This document shows positions 55,097-63,188 of a stretch of 64,000 nucleotides of DNA, one piece after another (within the stretch, counting starts at the first letter, position 1; the number at the start of each line of letters is the position of its first letter). Both the position numbers and the translations under genes were made by a program. This stretch comes from Paenibacillus sp. IHBB 10380 (lineage in GTDB: Bacteria > Bacillota > Bacilli > Paenibacillales > Paenibacillaceae). Location of the stretch: contig NZ_CP010976.1 of NCBI RefSeq assembly GCF_000949425.1, forward strand, positions 2,604,001 to 2,668,000, given 5' to 3'. Below the pieces are notes generated by a model. The model was given only the letters and a program-made list of their open reading frames with translations. It was not told where the DNA came from and searched no databases.

Positions 55097-55264
55097 TTTC
55101 CGATAACGTTTCCGCATTTCTGACGTTCAAGCGGCTTAAGGCACAAAGTGCCGGGTCGTCAGACTTAGCCGATTGGATGTGTCACCTGATTCCACTTCTC
55201 TGGCATACCTCTTGGCGACCAAGGAGCGTCAGCGACGAAGCAGGAATGTAATGTTATAAGATGT
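55097..55264 (-). repeat. attC-like site 56 (class A)
   Basis: TTTCCGATAACG to GTTATAAGATG; pairs with TTATCGGA of site 55. Confidence 0.94.
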
Positions 55265-55339
55265 TGACGTCTTCTTGAGCATCTCACATAATCTTCTTCA
55301 AACAAAAAATAGCCCTAACTTTATTGCAGGGCTCTGATG

Positions 55340-55609
55340 TCATTTATATATGTCTCCTCTAGGTCCTATACGAACTACAAAAATGATTAATTCATTATTG
55401 AGAACCTCATAGATTATTCGATAATTCCCCACCCGTAATCTATAGATATTGCCTTCTTTACCTTTCATTCTCTTCGTATTCGGGTTATTAAATGGGTCAT
55501 TACATAATTGCTCAAGGGCTATAAAGATTCTTCTTGCTATAGTTCGATCTATTTTCCCTAGGACCTTTTCTGCTTCACTTGAAAATGTGGTTTTATATTT
55601 CAAGTTCAC
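55340..55609 (-). CDS. RelE/ParE-family toxin
   Basis: 89 residues: YKTTFSSEAEKVLGKIDRTIARRIFIAL, then KGKEGNIYRLRVGNYRIIYEV and VVRIGPRGDIYK, the RelE mRNA-interferase fold with Arg residues in GNYRIIY. Overlaps the antitoxin gene by 17 bp. Toxin-antitoxin cassettes are frequent in large chromosomal integrons, where they resist loss of neighbouring cassettes. Confidence 0.92.
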   Translation of the reverse strand: MNLKYKTTFSSEAEKVLGKIDRTIARRIFIALEQLCNDPFNNPNTKRMKGKEGNIYRLRVGNYRIIYEVLNNELIIFVVRIGPRGDIYK

Positions 55610-55817
55610 GTTTTAGGTCCTCCAAGGATTTAGTCTGACCATTTTGAAACTCCAGTCGCCCCTGTTCTATTGCCTGAATATCTTCTAACGTCAAACAGTC
55701 ATCGTCTTCATCAAACTGTTTCTCAAGTAACCATGATAAAAAACTCTTTGCGACAACCTTATTCTTGTCATTTAAGTTACCTAATATGTTTTCCAGTTCA
55801 TCATTCGGGACACTCAT
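55593..55817 (-). CDS. RelB-like antitoxin
   Basis: 74 residues from ATG 55817 after a long GGGGGGG ribosome site. C-terminal acidic DDCLTLEDIQAIEQGRLEF and SLEDLKRELEI resemble toxin-binding tails of RelB/Axe-type antitoxins. Precedes the toxin, the normal order. Confidence 0.82.
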   Translation of the reverse strand: MSVPNDELENILGNLNDKNKVVAKSFLSWLLEKQFDEDDDCLTLEDIQAIEQGRLEFQNGQTKSLEDLKRELEI

Positions 55818-55941
55818 CAACTGTCCCCCCCTTTTCTTTAATCAATCTTATTATACGCCAATATATAAGGATGCTCCAGACATTGCTTCTTTTATACTAC
55901 ATCGAAGTAGTAGCCTTCATAAATCCTCTCTCTCACGCCAA

Positions 55942-56110
55942 TTTCTTATAACGTATTTGTATCTACGAATCCGAAAGGCTTAAAGGAGCGTCAGCGACCG
56001 GGTCCGACGGACTTAGCCTTGCAGGGTTGTGAGCTGAAACCACTCCTTCGCTTACTGCTTCTTGCGAACCAAGGGCGTAGCCCGCAGCGTAGATACGGTG
56101 TTATGTGTTG
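55942..56110 (-). repeat. attC-like site 57 (class C)
   Basis: TTTCTTATAACG to GTTATGTGTTG; GTATCTACG/CGTAGATAC outer stem, a compensated variant. Confidence 0.93.
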
Positions 56111-56167
56111 CTCCCTTCTTCAATGATTCGTCACCCAATATGTTTCAAAATTTCTTTGTCTATATTA

Positions 56168-56353
56168 TTATTGAATCTTAAAAGCCATTTTCACCAAAGG
56201 TTTTGTAACAAAATGATAAATAATAACAGAAATAATTAGACCTACACCTAGACTACTGAAGTTATTACAAATAAGGAAAAAAACCACGAGCATCGCTACT
56301 AAATCTGTTAAATAATAAACTACTTTCTTCTTTCTATTCTTCACTATCTCCAC
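56168..56353 (-). CDS. Small two-span membrane protein
   Basis: 61 residues starting at GTG; spans LTDLVAMLVVFFLICN and LGVGLIISVIIYHFV, basic ends. GGTGGAG nearby leaves the exact start uncertain. Unknown role. Confidence 0.6.
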   Translation of the reverse strand: MEIVKNRKKKVVYYLTDLVAMLVVFFLICNNFSSLGVGLIISVIIYHFVTKPLVKMAFKIQ

Positions 56354-56573
56354 CGTCTCTCAAAATTGTTCTTTTCAATATTCAAGTTTTATTACATGAT
56401 CATTTTAATCTTTCTTTGCCTCGAGATTACTCCACCGATTATTCTACCAAACTAATCTGTTCCGACTTTTTTCAAGATAGCGATACCGATGACACTTGGA
56501 GCTAAAAAAGAAACTTATACTTCTCTTTATTATTTTAATAAAATAATTTTCTTTACATTCATGTCCTTGGGAG

Positions 56574-56744
56574 TTTCACATAACGTTCGCGCATTACCGA
56601 CGTCCTGACGGCCTAAGGACCGAAGGTCCGGGTGGCTCTGCCACTTAGCCGGTTGGATGTGTCACCTGAATCAACTTCTACGAAAATCCTCTTGGTGACC
56701 AAGGGAGCGTAGCGACCGCTGTGGTAATGCAATGTTAGGCGATG
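56574..56744 (-). repeat. attC-like site 58 (class A1)
   Basis: TTTCACATAACG to GTTAGGCGATG; twin of site 47 from AACG on. Confidence 0.95.
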
Positions 56745-56760
56745 TATCTGCCTTCTTCGA

Positions 56761-57237
56761 TTAGACTGTCATTACAATTACTCCTTCTTGATAATCTTCT
56801 ATCTTATCAATGTTTAACCATAGAGTTTCTTCATCCCTTAATCTATGAAACCGTACGATAGTATCATCATCATGAAAAGTTAAAATTACATTGAATCTAT
56901 AATGAGGAAAATCAAGTTTAAGTTTAGTTGCCCACATCTCCATTAACTTCTTAGCAAATCGTAGTCCTTCTAACGGGAACTTTCTAAAAGTCTTCGAAAT
57001 ATCAATCATATGTACATGACTTTCACTTGCTTCAAAACCAGTTCGATCCCCAAATTGTTTAATAATATGATCAAATTTGATCTCAGTATTTTTTTCTGAA
57101 TTCTTTTGAATTAGAATACACTCTTCTACTTCAACAAATTTAGGCCAAAAAACATCAATTAATTCAGATTGATCATGATACTTATTAACATATTTGTTTT
57201 CGATTGTTTCAAGCATCTTCTTGTTTCTAATCTCCAT
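56761..57237 (-). CDS. Hypothetical protein, copy 2 (intact)
   Basis: 158 residues from ATG 57237; frame upstream is leader. MEIRNKKMLETIENKYVNKY, VFWPKFVEVEECILIQK and HYRFNVILTFHDDDTIVRFH; family not recognised. Cassette nearly identical to 46993-47700, whose gene is frameshifted. Confidence 0.8.
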   Translation of the reverse strand: MEIRNKKMLETIENKYVNKYHDQSELIDVFWPKFVEVEECILIQKNSEKNTEIKFDHIIKQFGDRTGFEASESHVHMIDISKTFRKFPLEGLRFAKKLMEMWATKLKLDFPHYRFNVILTFHDDDTIVRFHRLRDEETLWLNIDKIEDYQEGVIVMTV

Positions 57238-57275
57238 TGAATCAGCCCCTGATGTCTTTTTATTCCTTGCAGATA

Positions 57276-57444
57276 TTTCACCTAACGTCTTTGTATTCAC
57301 GAACCCTCACTGGCTTAAGCGCGCAAGCGCGGGTCCGACGGACTTAGCCAGTGCAGGGTTGTCCAGCTGCCGCCACTTCCCCGAAATTCCTCGGCCGGAC
57401 CGAGGGCCGAATGGCCCGAAGCGTGAATACATTGTTATGCGCCG
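57276..57444 (-). repeat. attC-like site 59 (class C)
   Basis: TTTCACCTAACG to GTTATGCGCCG; GTATTCACG/CGTGAATAC outer stem and GCGCGCAAGCGCG hairpin. Confidence 0.94.
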
Positions 57445-57493
57445 TTACTGTCTTCGAAGCATCACCTAAAAATCTTTGATCAAGATTCCAACT

Positions 57494-58147
57494 CTATTTT
57501 TTACTTTGGTATAAAAACTCAACTTCACCATCTTGCAAATATCGATATTCAAATAATTGCATTGTTCTTTCCCTAATTCTCTCCCGTATAACCGTTCCTA
57601 GGCTTACCGATCCTTGTGATCCAAGGTAACCATTATTAATAAATGTCTTCTCTACAAATTTTGTTTCCCTTAAGTGATACTGTAACCATTCTTTTTGCGA
57701 TTCAATTAGTGCTTCTCTTGGTTCTCTATCCAACTTAGAAAGAAGCTTTTTATATATTTGATTCAACTCTTTATCCCAAATCTCTGTATATTTGCTTTCC
57801 AACGCCTCCCATCCCAATGTTGTAATAATCTCTTTGGAATTTTGAAATTCATTAAATTCCACTTCATAATCATGATCTATAGGATTTCGAAGCATTTCAT
57901 CATAAAATTCTCCTTTCAAATCATAGTTCCCAATGCTCATGGATAACACTTCATTGTTAGAAGGATCTGATCGACCTTCAGTTATTTCTTTCGATTCTGT
58001 TCCATTACCTGTACTCACTGCATCAGGAGGCAGTTCAGAATTCATTATTGATTTAGTTTCGCTGTTCAAGGTAGTCGATTGACTAATATTTTGACAAGCT
58101 GAAAACACTATCGTTATAAAAAATAATAAGAGTATCTTACCTTTCAT
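57494..58147 (-). CDS. Lipoprotein with LprI (DUF1311) domain
   Basis: 217 residues. A lipoprotein signal (LLLFFITIVFSAC, lipobox FSAC at residues 15-18) is followed by a low-complexity linker, then WDKELNQIYKKLLSKLDREP and LIESQKEWLQYHLRETKFVE, the lysozyme-inhibitor LprI/DUF1311 pattern. Cell-surface; inhibition of lysozyme is a family suggestion only. AAGGAG before ATG. Confidence 0.87.
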   Translation of the reverse strand: MKGKILLLFFITIVFSACQNISQSTTLNSETKSIMNSELPPDAVSTGNGTESKEITEGRSDPSNNEVLSMSIGNYDLKGEFYDEMLRNPIDHDYEVEFNEFQNSKEIITTLGWEALESKYTEIWDKELNQIYKKLLSKLDREPREALIESQKEWLQYHLRETKFVEKTFINNGYLGSQGSVSLGTVIRERIRERTMQLFEYRYLQDGEVEFLYQSKK

Positions 58148-58189
58148 AAATTATCTCCTTAAATATTATCTTTAATATTTACCGGTAAT

Positions 58190-58341
58190 GGCGTATAACG
58201 TTTGTGCATTCACGAAATGACCCAGCCTTAGATAGCTCTTATCTTAGGCTGGGTCATTTGTTGTCTGAGCTGCTTTCATGATTATACATCTGACAACCGA
58301 GGGCCGAATGGCCCGAAGCGTGAATATGGTGTTAGGTGATG
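58190..58341 (-). repeat. attC-like site 60 (class B)
   Basis: GGCGTATAACG to GTTAGGTGATG; arm ATGACCCAGCCTTAGATAGC/CTTAGGCTGGGTCAT is perfect over 15 bp. Confidence 0.95.
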
Positions 58342-58357
58342 TTAATGCCTTCTTGAA

Positions 58358-58879
58358 TTACCCAAAAAATGCTCTTGGATATTCCAATTCGCCTTTAATA
58401 TTCTTTAATTCATTTTCTTTCAATTCACATACCATAAATACTTCATCAGGTACTTCAAACTGTTTTAATTCTAAGCCAAATTGTCGGGCTGGTCTAAAAC
58501 CAAATTTGGGGTAGTAGGACGGATGTCCGATTAGTAATACAAGATAATAACCAAGCTCTTTACATCTATTTAATCCTTCATGAATCAATTGTTTTCCTAT
58601 ACCTTGTTTTTGATAATCAGATCTGACAGCAATAGGTGCTAATACAATTACCTCATGCCGTTTCTCGTCTTCAATTATTTTGGCTTTGCTTAGTAATAAA
58701 TGACCTATTATTTCTCCATTATCTTCAGCGATTATCGAAAGCTGTGGCACAAAATTTTGAGTTGCTCTTATCCGTTCCACTAATCTTGCTTCATCTTCTC
58801 GTTCTCCAAAAGCAATGAAATTAACATTGTGGACTTGAAAAAAATCACTTTCATTTTCAGTTCGAATGATTATAGACAT
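58358..58879 (-). CDS. GNAT-family N-acetyltransferase (YhbS-like)
   Basis: 173 residues: VLAPIAVRSDYQKQGIGKQLIHEGLNRC (motif A), YYLVLLIGHPSYYPKFGFRPA (motif B), FMVCELKENELKNIKGELEY. Whole length matches COG3153-type N-acetyltransferases. Cores TCACCTAAC and GTTAGGTGA flank it perfectly. Confidence 0.94.
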   Translation of the reverse strand: MSIIIRTENESDFFQVHNVNFIAFGEREDEARLVERIRATQNFVPQLSIIAEDNGEIIGHLLLSKAKIIEDEKRHEVIVLAPIAVRSDYQKQGIGKQLIHEGLNRCKELGYYLVLLIGHPSYYPKFGFRPARQFGLELKQFEVPDEVFMVCELKENELKNIKGELEYPRAFFG

Positions 58880-58923
58880 CGGGCACCCCTATGTTTCTTT
58901 AAATTTGTTCTGCATTGCATTAA

Positions 58924-59095
58924 TTTCACCTAACGTTCGCGCATTACCGACGTCCAAACTGCTTAAGGACCGTAGGTCCGGGTGGCTCTGCCACTTAGCT
59001 GGTTGGATGTGTCACCTGAATTATCTTCTACGACACTACCTCATGGTGACCAAGGGAACGTAGCGACCGCTGTGGTAATGCAATGTTATCAGATG
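58924..59095 (-). repeat. attC-like site 61 (class A1)
   Basis: TTTCACCTAACG to GTTATCAGATG; GCATTACC/GGTAATGC with an unpaired central spacer. Confidence 0.95.
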
Positions 59096-59118
59096 TCTTG
59101 TGCCATCTCGATTTCCTT

Positions 59119-59709
59119 TCACATCTTATCAAGCCTAAGCACTTTATAATTTCTTAATATATAGTTAAATCCTGAGTATAAAGTCAAACCTACAGCTATT
59201 AGCATAAGAATATAATCTACCTCAATGCTAGTTAGCAACTCGAATGGGTAATTGTCTAATAAAATTGCTACAATGGCAACCACTTGCATAACCATTTTCA
59301 CTTTACCAAACTTGTCCGCCGACAAGGCTATTCCTTGTCCAGATGCTATCATTCTTAGTCCTGTAATTACAAATTCTCTTCCGATTATAATAATCGCTAT
59401 CCATGCAGGAATCACATTTGACTGGACCATCATAATTAATGCAACGGATATCAATAATTTGTCGGCCAATGGATCTAATAACTTCCCTAAATTAGTAATT
59501 TGATTATACTTCCTTGCAATATAACCGTCTAACTTGTCTGTTCCCGAAGCTACAAGAAATACCACAATTGCAATGTAAATTCCGTTTTGATTAATATAAC
59601 TAAAGAATCTACTTTCGTCAGCCAGCCACTCAGGATACTTAGAATAGAACACCATAAATAAAGGTATTAAGAAAATTCTTGCAATTGTAATCTTATTCGC
59701 AAGATTCAT
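59119..59709 (-). CDS. pgsA: CDP-diacylglycerol-glycerol-3-phosphate 3-phosphatidyltransferase-like
   Basis: 196 residues, PgsA length, five to six spans. DKLDGYIARKYNQITNLGKL continuing LDPLAD matches D-x2-DG-x2-AR-x8-G-x3-D-x3-D of CDP-alcohol phosphatidyltransferases exactly. It would make phosphatidylglycerophosphate. A housekeeping function is unusual cargo; a chromosomal main copy is presumed elsewhere. AAAGGGG upstream. Confidence 0.92.
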   Translation of the reverse strand: MNLANKITIARIFLIPLFMVFYSKYPEWLADESRFFSYINQNGIYIAIVVFLVASGTDKLDGYIARKYNQITNLGKLLDPLADKLLISVALIMMVQSNVIPAWIAIIIIGREFVITGLRMIASGQGIALSADKFGKVKMVMQVVAIVAILLDNYPFELLTSIEVDYILMLIAVGLTLYSGFNYILRNYKVLRLDKM

Positions 59710-59748
59710 GCTAACTGCCCCTTTCAGATTTTAATAACGAGCACAAGA

Positions 59749-59904
59749 TTTCTGATAACGTTCTTATATTCGCGACGTCAATTCCCCTTAGATAGCTCTT
59801 ATCTTAGGGGAATTGATGTATCTGCCTGAATTCTCTTCCTCGAAATCACCTCGGGCAGATCAAGGGCTGTATGGTTCGCAGCGCGAATATGGTGTTAGGC
59901 GATG
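59749..59904 (-). repeat. attC-like site 62 (class B)
   Basis: TTTCTGATAACG to GTTAGGCGATG; ATATTCGCG/CGCGAATAT outer stem, CAATTCCCCTTAGATAGC arm. Confidence 0.95.
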
Positions 59905-59925
59905 TTCCCCACTTCTTCGACTATT

Positions 59926-60969
59926 CTATCGATTTGTTTTTAAAATTGATCTTAATCTTGTATTTAAGCTTTTCTCAAGAGAGGTAGTATTATTGAAAAA
60001 AATAATATTTTGATTTTGTACGTCGAAATGAGGGATTTCACCTTCTCTTGAAACTAATACAATTTGTTTTCCGAGTGCTCTTGCATAACCAAGCTCATAA
60101 TATACATTAGGTCTATTACCTGTAAGATCTACTATCAATAATCTAGCCTTCTTAATACAATCAATTATTTTATCATTTATCACAAAATCATCGTGAATCT
60201 CATCGACTCGTTCACATCGAAATCCCTTCTTAAGGCTCTTTACTGATCTTTTAATAGTTGAATAGGTGTCTTCTAACAATGGATTGTTTTGAAAGGACAT
60301 AGCAACAAATATGTATTTATCGTCCATTACGACAGGCTCCACTTCTTTTTGAAATGGTTTGAAGTAATCTACTTTATCAAATGGAATTTCCAAACTTACT
60401 GGTGTATTATCCAATAGTGCCGTAATTTTCTTTCTTTCCATTTGTATACAACCGACGTTGACTTTATTTGAGATTTCATTCAACTCTAATGTTGTTATGC
60501 TTTCTTTTAACAATCCCTTTAGAAAATTGTTCCCATTACAAATGCTACTTTCAATTGTAAGAAAGAAGTATGTATCGACCTCAGCCTGTCCAAGGTCCTT
60601 AGCCTCAACATTCCTTAGGCCTTCCATTAGTAACGGTCCAAGTGAATCTAATTCTCCCCTATCACATAACTCATCAAATTCATCGAATATTTGATCATTT
60701 ATAGAAAAGAAATCATTAATATTCAGCTCACGATTTCCCCAATTTCCTTTTGCTTGAAAATAAATTATTGGCCTAATAATGTCATTATGTTCAAAACTAC
60801 GTTGGTTCGCTCCTATATACTCCTCTCCAAAAAAAGCTTCTAAGGTAAATATTTGCCCCGTAGCCTCTTCAACATTCACTTCTACAAATTCTGTGTAACA
60901 ATTTTTGAGAATTGTTCGAAATTCGGATCTGATTTTCTCAGCAATCATTCTAAAATTTTGTGGTTTCAT
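59926..60969 (-). CDS. Protein with C-terminal TIR-like / nucleoside deoxyribosyltransferase-like domain
   Basis: 347 residues from ATG 60969 (GGAGG upstream; the longer frame enters repeat 63). The C-terminal third has YIFVAMSFQNN, ERVDEIHDDFVINDKIIDCIKKARLLIVDLTGNRPNVYYELGYARALGKQIVL: the I-x-D-x-T-x-NPNV-x-YELG motif of this Rossmann-like family, related to NAD-processing effectors. The N-terminal 230 residues are not recognised. A defence or nucleotide-sensing role is possible. Confidence 0.78.
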   Translation of the reverse strand: MKPQNFRMIAEKIRSEFRTILKNCYTEFVEVNVEEATGQIFTLEAFFGEEYIGANQRSFEHNDIIRPIIYFQAKGNWGNRELNINDFFSINDQIFDEFDELCDRGELDSLGPLLMEGLRNVEAKDLGQAEVDTYFFLTIESSICNGNNFLKGLLKESITTLELNEISNKVNVGCIQMERKKITALLDNTPVSLEIPFDKVDYFKPFQKEVEPVVMDDKYIFVAMSFQNNPLLEDTYSTIKRSVKSLKKGFRCERVDEIHDDFVINDKIIDCIKKARLLIVDLTGNRPNVYYELGYARALGKQIVLVSREGEIPHFDVQNQNIIFFNNTTSLEKSLNTRLRSILKTNR

Positions 60970-61000
60970 AGGTCCTCCGATTTTTAATGTCATTTGGGAA

Positions 61001-61171
61001 TTTCGCCTAACGTCTTTGTATTCACGAACCCTCACTGGCTTAAGGGGCGCCAGCCCCGGGTCCGACGGACTTAGCCAGTGCAGGATTGTCCGGCTGCTCA
61101 CACTCCCCCGAAATCCCTCTGCCGGACCGAGGGGCGAATGCCCCGATGCGTGAATATATTGTTATGTGATG
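61001..61171 (-). repeat. attC-like site 63 (class C)
   Basis: TTTCGCCTAACG to GTTATGTGATG; opening pairs with GTTAGGCGA of site 62. Confidence 0.95.
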
Positions 61172-61188
61172 TCAGCATCTTCTTCGAA

Positions 61189-61686
61189 CTACTTAAGTCG
61201 GTTCTTTGATTTCTTTGCCATGTTTTTAAACTCTTCATATTTCTCTCTTGATGCTTTAATTTTACTCTCTACTACGTTTGGGGCATCAGCTGCTAAGTTA
61301 GGTAATTTCTCATTTATATAACTGTATAACAATCTTTTCTCATTATCGGTTGGAATTATGGGGGCAACAGGTATGGGTAGTGGTTTATCTTCTGCTTCTA
61401 CTTCTTCGAGTAAACTAGGCATTCCAAAAGCGAAGAAATTATGAAAAGCTCTTTTCCTATCTGCTTCCGTTTCTTCGTAATTACCATTGGAATCTAACCG
61501 AAATCGATCAAATCCAACCGTAAGCAATTGGTGTGGCTTCCTGTCTTTATTTTTGTAATACAAAATGACTACAAGTACATCCTGATTTGCTAATTGAGGT
61601 ACAGACTTATATTTGTGATTCTTGGGTTGGGGGATCTTTATAATCTTATCTCCATTAGAAAATAATAAATATCTGCATCCTGTCAT
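61189..61686 (-). CDS. Hypothetical protein
   Basis: 165 residues: beta-rich start (MTGCRYLLFSNGDKIIKIPQ), LVVILYYKNKDRKPHQLL, then acidic helix and basic tail KKSKNRLK. No family recognised. AAAGAG upstream. Confidence 0.7.
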   Translation of the reverse strand: MTGCRYLLFSNGDKIIKIPQPKNHKYKSVPQLANQDVLVVILYYKNKDRKPHQLLTVGFDRFRLDSNGNYEETEADRKRAFHNFFAFGMPSLLEEVEAEDKPLPIPVAPIIPTDNEKRLLYSYINEKLPNLAADAPNVVESKIKASREKYEEFKNMAKKSKNRLK

Positions 61687-61720
61687 TTATACCACTCTTT
61701 CAATCTTTTATTTATGCTGA

Positions 61721-61874
61721 TTTCACATAACGTTTGTGCATTCACGAAATGACCCAGCCTTAGATAGCTCTTATCTTAGGCTGGGTCATTTGTTGTCTGT
61801 GCTTCTTTCATGATTATACATCGTGACAACCAAAGGGTGATAGCCCTACAGCTTGAATGCTATGTTATACGCAG
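61721..61874 (-). repeat. attC-like site 64 (class B)
   Basis: TTTCACATAACG to GTTATACGCAG; arm identical to site 60 (ATGACCCAGCCTTAGATAGC). Confidence 0.95.
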
Positions 61875-61986
61875 TTACTGGCTTCTTCGACATACTTACA
61901 AATCTTTTTACTGATCCCGCAGGTGCATCTTCGAATTTCATCGTATACATTTTTTTGCGCTGCATACTTCCCTGAAATTTCATCAT
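61846..61986 (-). CDS. Possible small protein (46 residues)
   Basis: MMKFQGSMQRKKMYTMKFED continuing APAGSVKRFVSMSKKPVTAY; the last residues lie in the repeat. GGAGAAATTAATTAAGA is upstream. The only candidate in this 165-bp cassette; may be accidental. Confidence 0.35.
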   Translation of the reverse strand: MMKFQGSMQRKKMYTMKFEDAPAGSVKRFVSMSKKPVTAYNIAFKL

Positions 61987-62039
61987 ATTCTTAATTAATT
62001 TCTCCAGCTTATTTCTTTCAAAAACCAATCCCAGTAATT

Positions 62040-62203
62040 GCGTATAACGTTTGGCATTCCTGACGTTCAAGCAGCTTAAGTGACTGTAGGGAACGGGTCG
62101 TTAGACTTAGCTGGTTAAATGTATCGCCTGATTAATCTCCTTGAAAATCCTTCTAAGCGATCAAGGGCGAATGCCCGCAGCAGGAATGCTGTGTTAGGCG
62201 ATT
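62040..62203 (-). repeat. attC-like site 65 (class A)
   Basis: GCGTATAACG to GTTAGGCGATT; pairs with GTTATACGC of site 64. Confidence 0.94.
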
Positions 62204-62209
62204 TAATAT

Positions 62210-62974
62210 TCACTTCTCTGATTCTGCTAAATCGATCTTCTGAATTTCTATATTATCTTTGTGCCGAATGTAGACAATTGCAATTGGCCAATTAGAAGGC
62301 TTACTTTTCCCTCCCTCCAATATCCTTAATTCTCGTGCTCCAAATACAAAATAGTTGTTATCTAATAATTCATTAATTAATTTAGTTAGTTCATATCCAT
62401 ATGTAACACGCTCACCTGATTCAAATTCGCCTAGTAAACCGCCAAGATCTTGAGCGTATTGTAAAAAACTAGATATTAATTCAACTTCTTCTTCATTCTT
62501 AGGTTCATCATGATCAAACTGATAACCAAGGGCACCATCTATAATAGCAATAAGTTCTTTACCACTATTAATCATAGGTAATACTGAAGGTATATTCTCT
62601 TTAATCCTTCTAATTCTTACAGGCTTATCTTCTTTAATGCCTTGTTGATTAAGTCTCTCTGTAACCCATTTTTCATGATTTTCTTTCATTTCTTTAAGTA
62701 TACTTTCTGTAAATGTCTCGTGTTGATCATCAACCATCTTATGGTGTATCCTGCATAATAATATTAAATTATCGTTTGAATCGATCTTCTCAATAGGATG
62801 TTCAGGTTTATATCTTGGACCATTAACTTGTCCAGATATTATGTGACACTCTTCACCAACAACTGATGGATCATCATTAGTTGTAGCTTCAACAACCATT
62901 TCGTGCTTGCAAATAGAGCATCTGTTTCCAGATCTACCCCATAATATTTTCCTTGTTTTATTTGAAATTGGCAT
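62210..62974 (-). CDS. HNH endonuclease domain protein
   Basis: 254 residues. RCSICKHEMVVEATTNDD (CxxC), GEECHIISGQVNG and NDNLILLCRIHHKMVDDQHE (second Cys and the HH of HNH) in the first 90 residues; the rest (to EIQKIDLAESEK) is unrecognised. AAAGGAG upstream. A nuclease in a single-gene cassette suggests defence or a homing-like function. Confidence 0.88.
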   Translation of the reverse strand: MPISNKTRKILWGRSGNRCSICKHEMVVEATTNDDPSVVGEECHIISGQVNGPRYKPEHPIEKIDSNDNLILLCRIHHKMVDDQHETFTESILKEMKENHEKWVTERLNQQGIKEDKPVRIRRIKENIPSVLPMINSGKELIAIIDGALGYQFDHDEPKNEEEVELISSFLQYAQDLGGLLGEFESGERVTYGYELTKLINELLDNNYFVFGARELRILEGGKSKPSNWPIAIVYIRHKDNIEIQKIDLAESEK

Positions 62975-63024
62975 GAATAAGAATTCTCCTTTCGTGAGGG
63001 TCTACACAGATCTTTTGAATATTA

Positions 63025-63179
63025 TTTCGCCTAACGTTTCCGTATTCGCGACGTCCATTCCCCTTAGATAGCTCTTATCTTAGGGGAATGGATGTATCTG
63101 CCTGACTTAACATCTTCGAAAAACTTCTGGCAGGTCAAGGGCCGTTTGGCCCGCAGCGAGAATATTGTGTTAGGTGATG
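63025..63179 (-). repeat. attC-like site 66 (class B)
   Basis: TTTCGCCTAACG to GTTAGGTGATG; arm CCATTCCCCTTAGATAGC/CTTAGGGGAATGG; opening pairs with GTTAGGCGA of site 65. Confidence 0.95.
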
Positions 63180-63188
63180 TTCAGGGCA

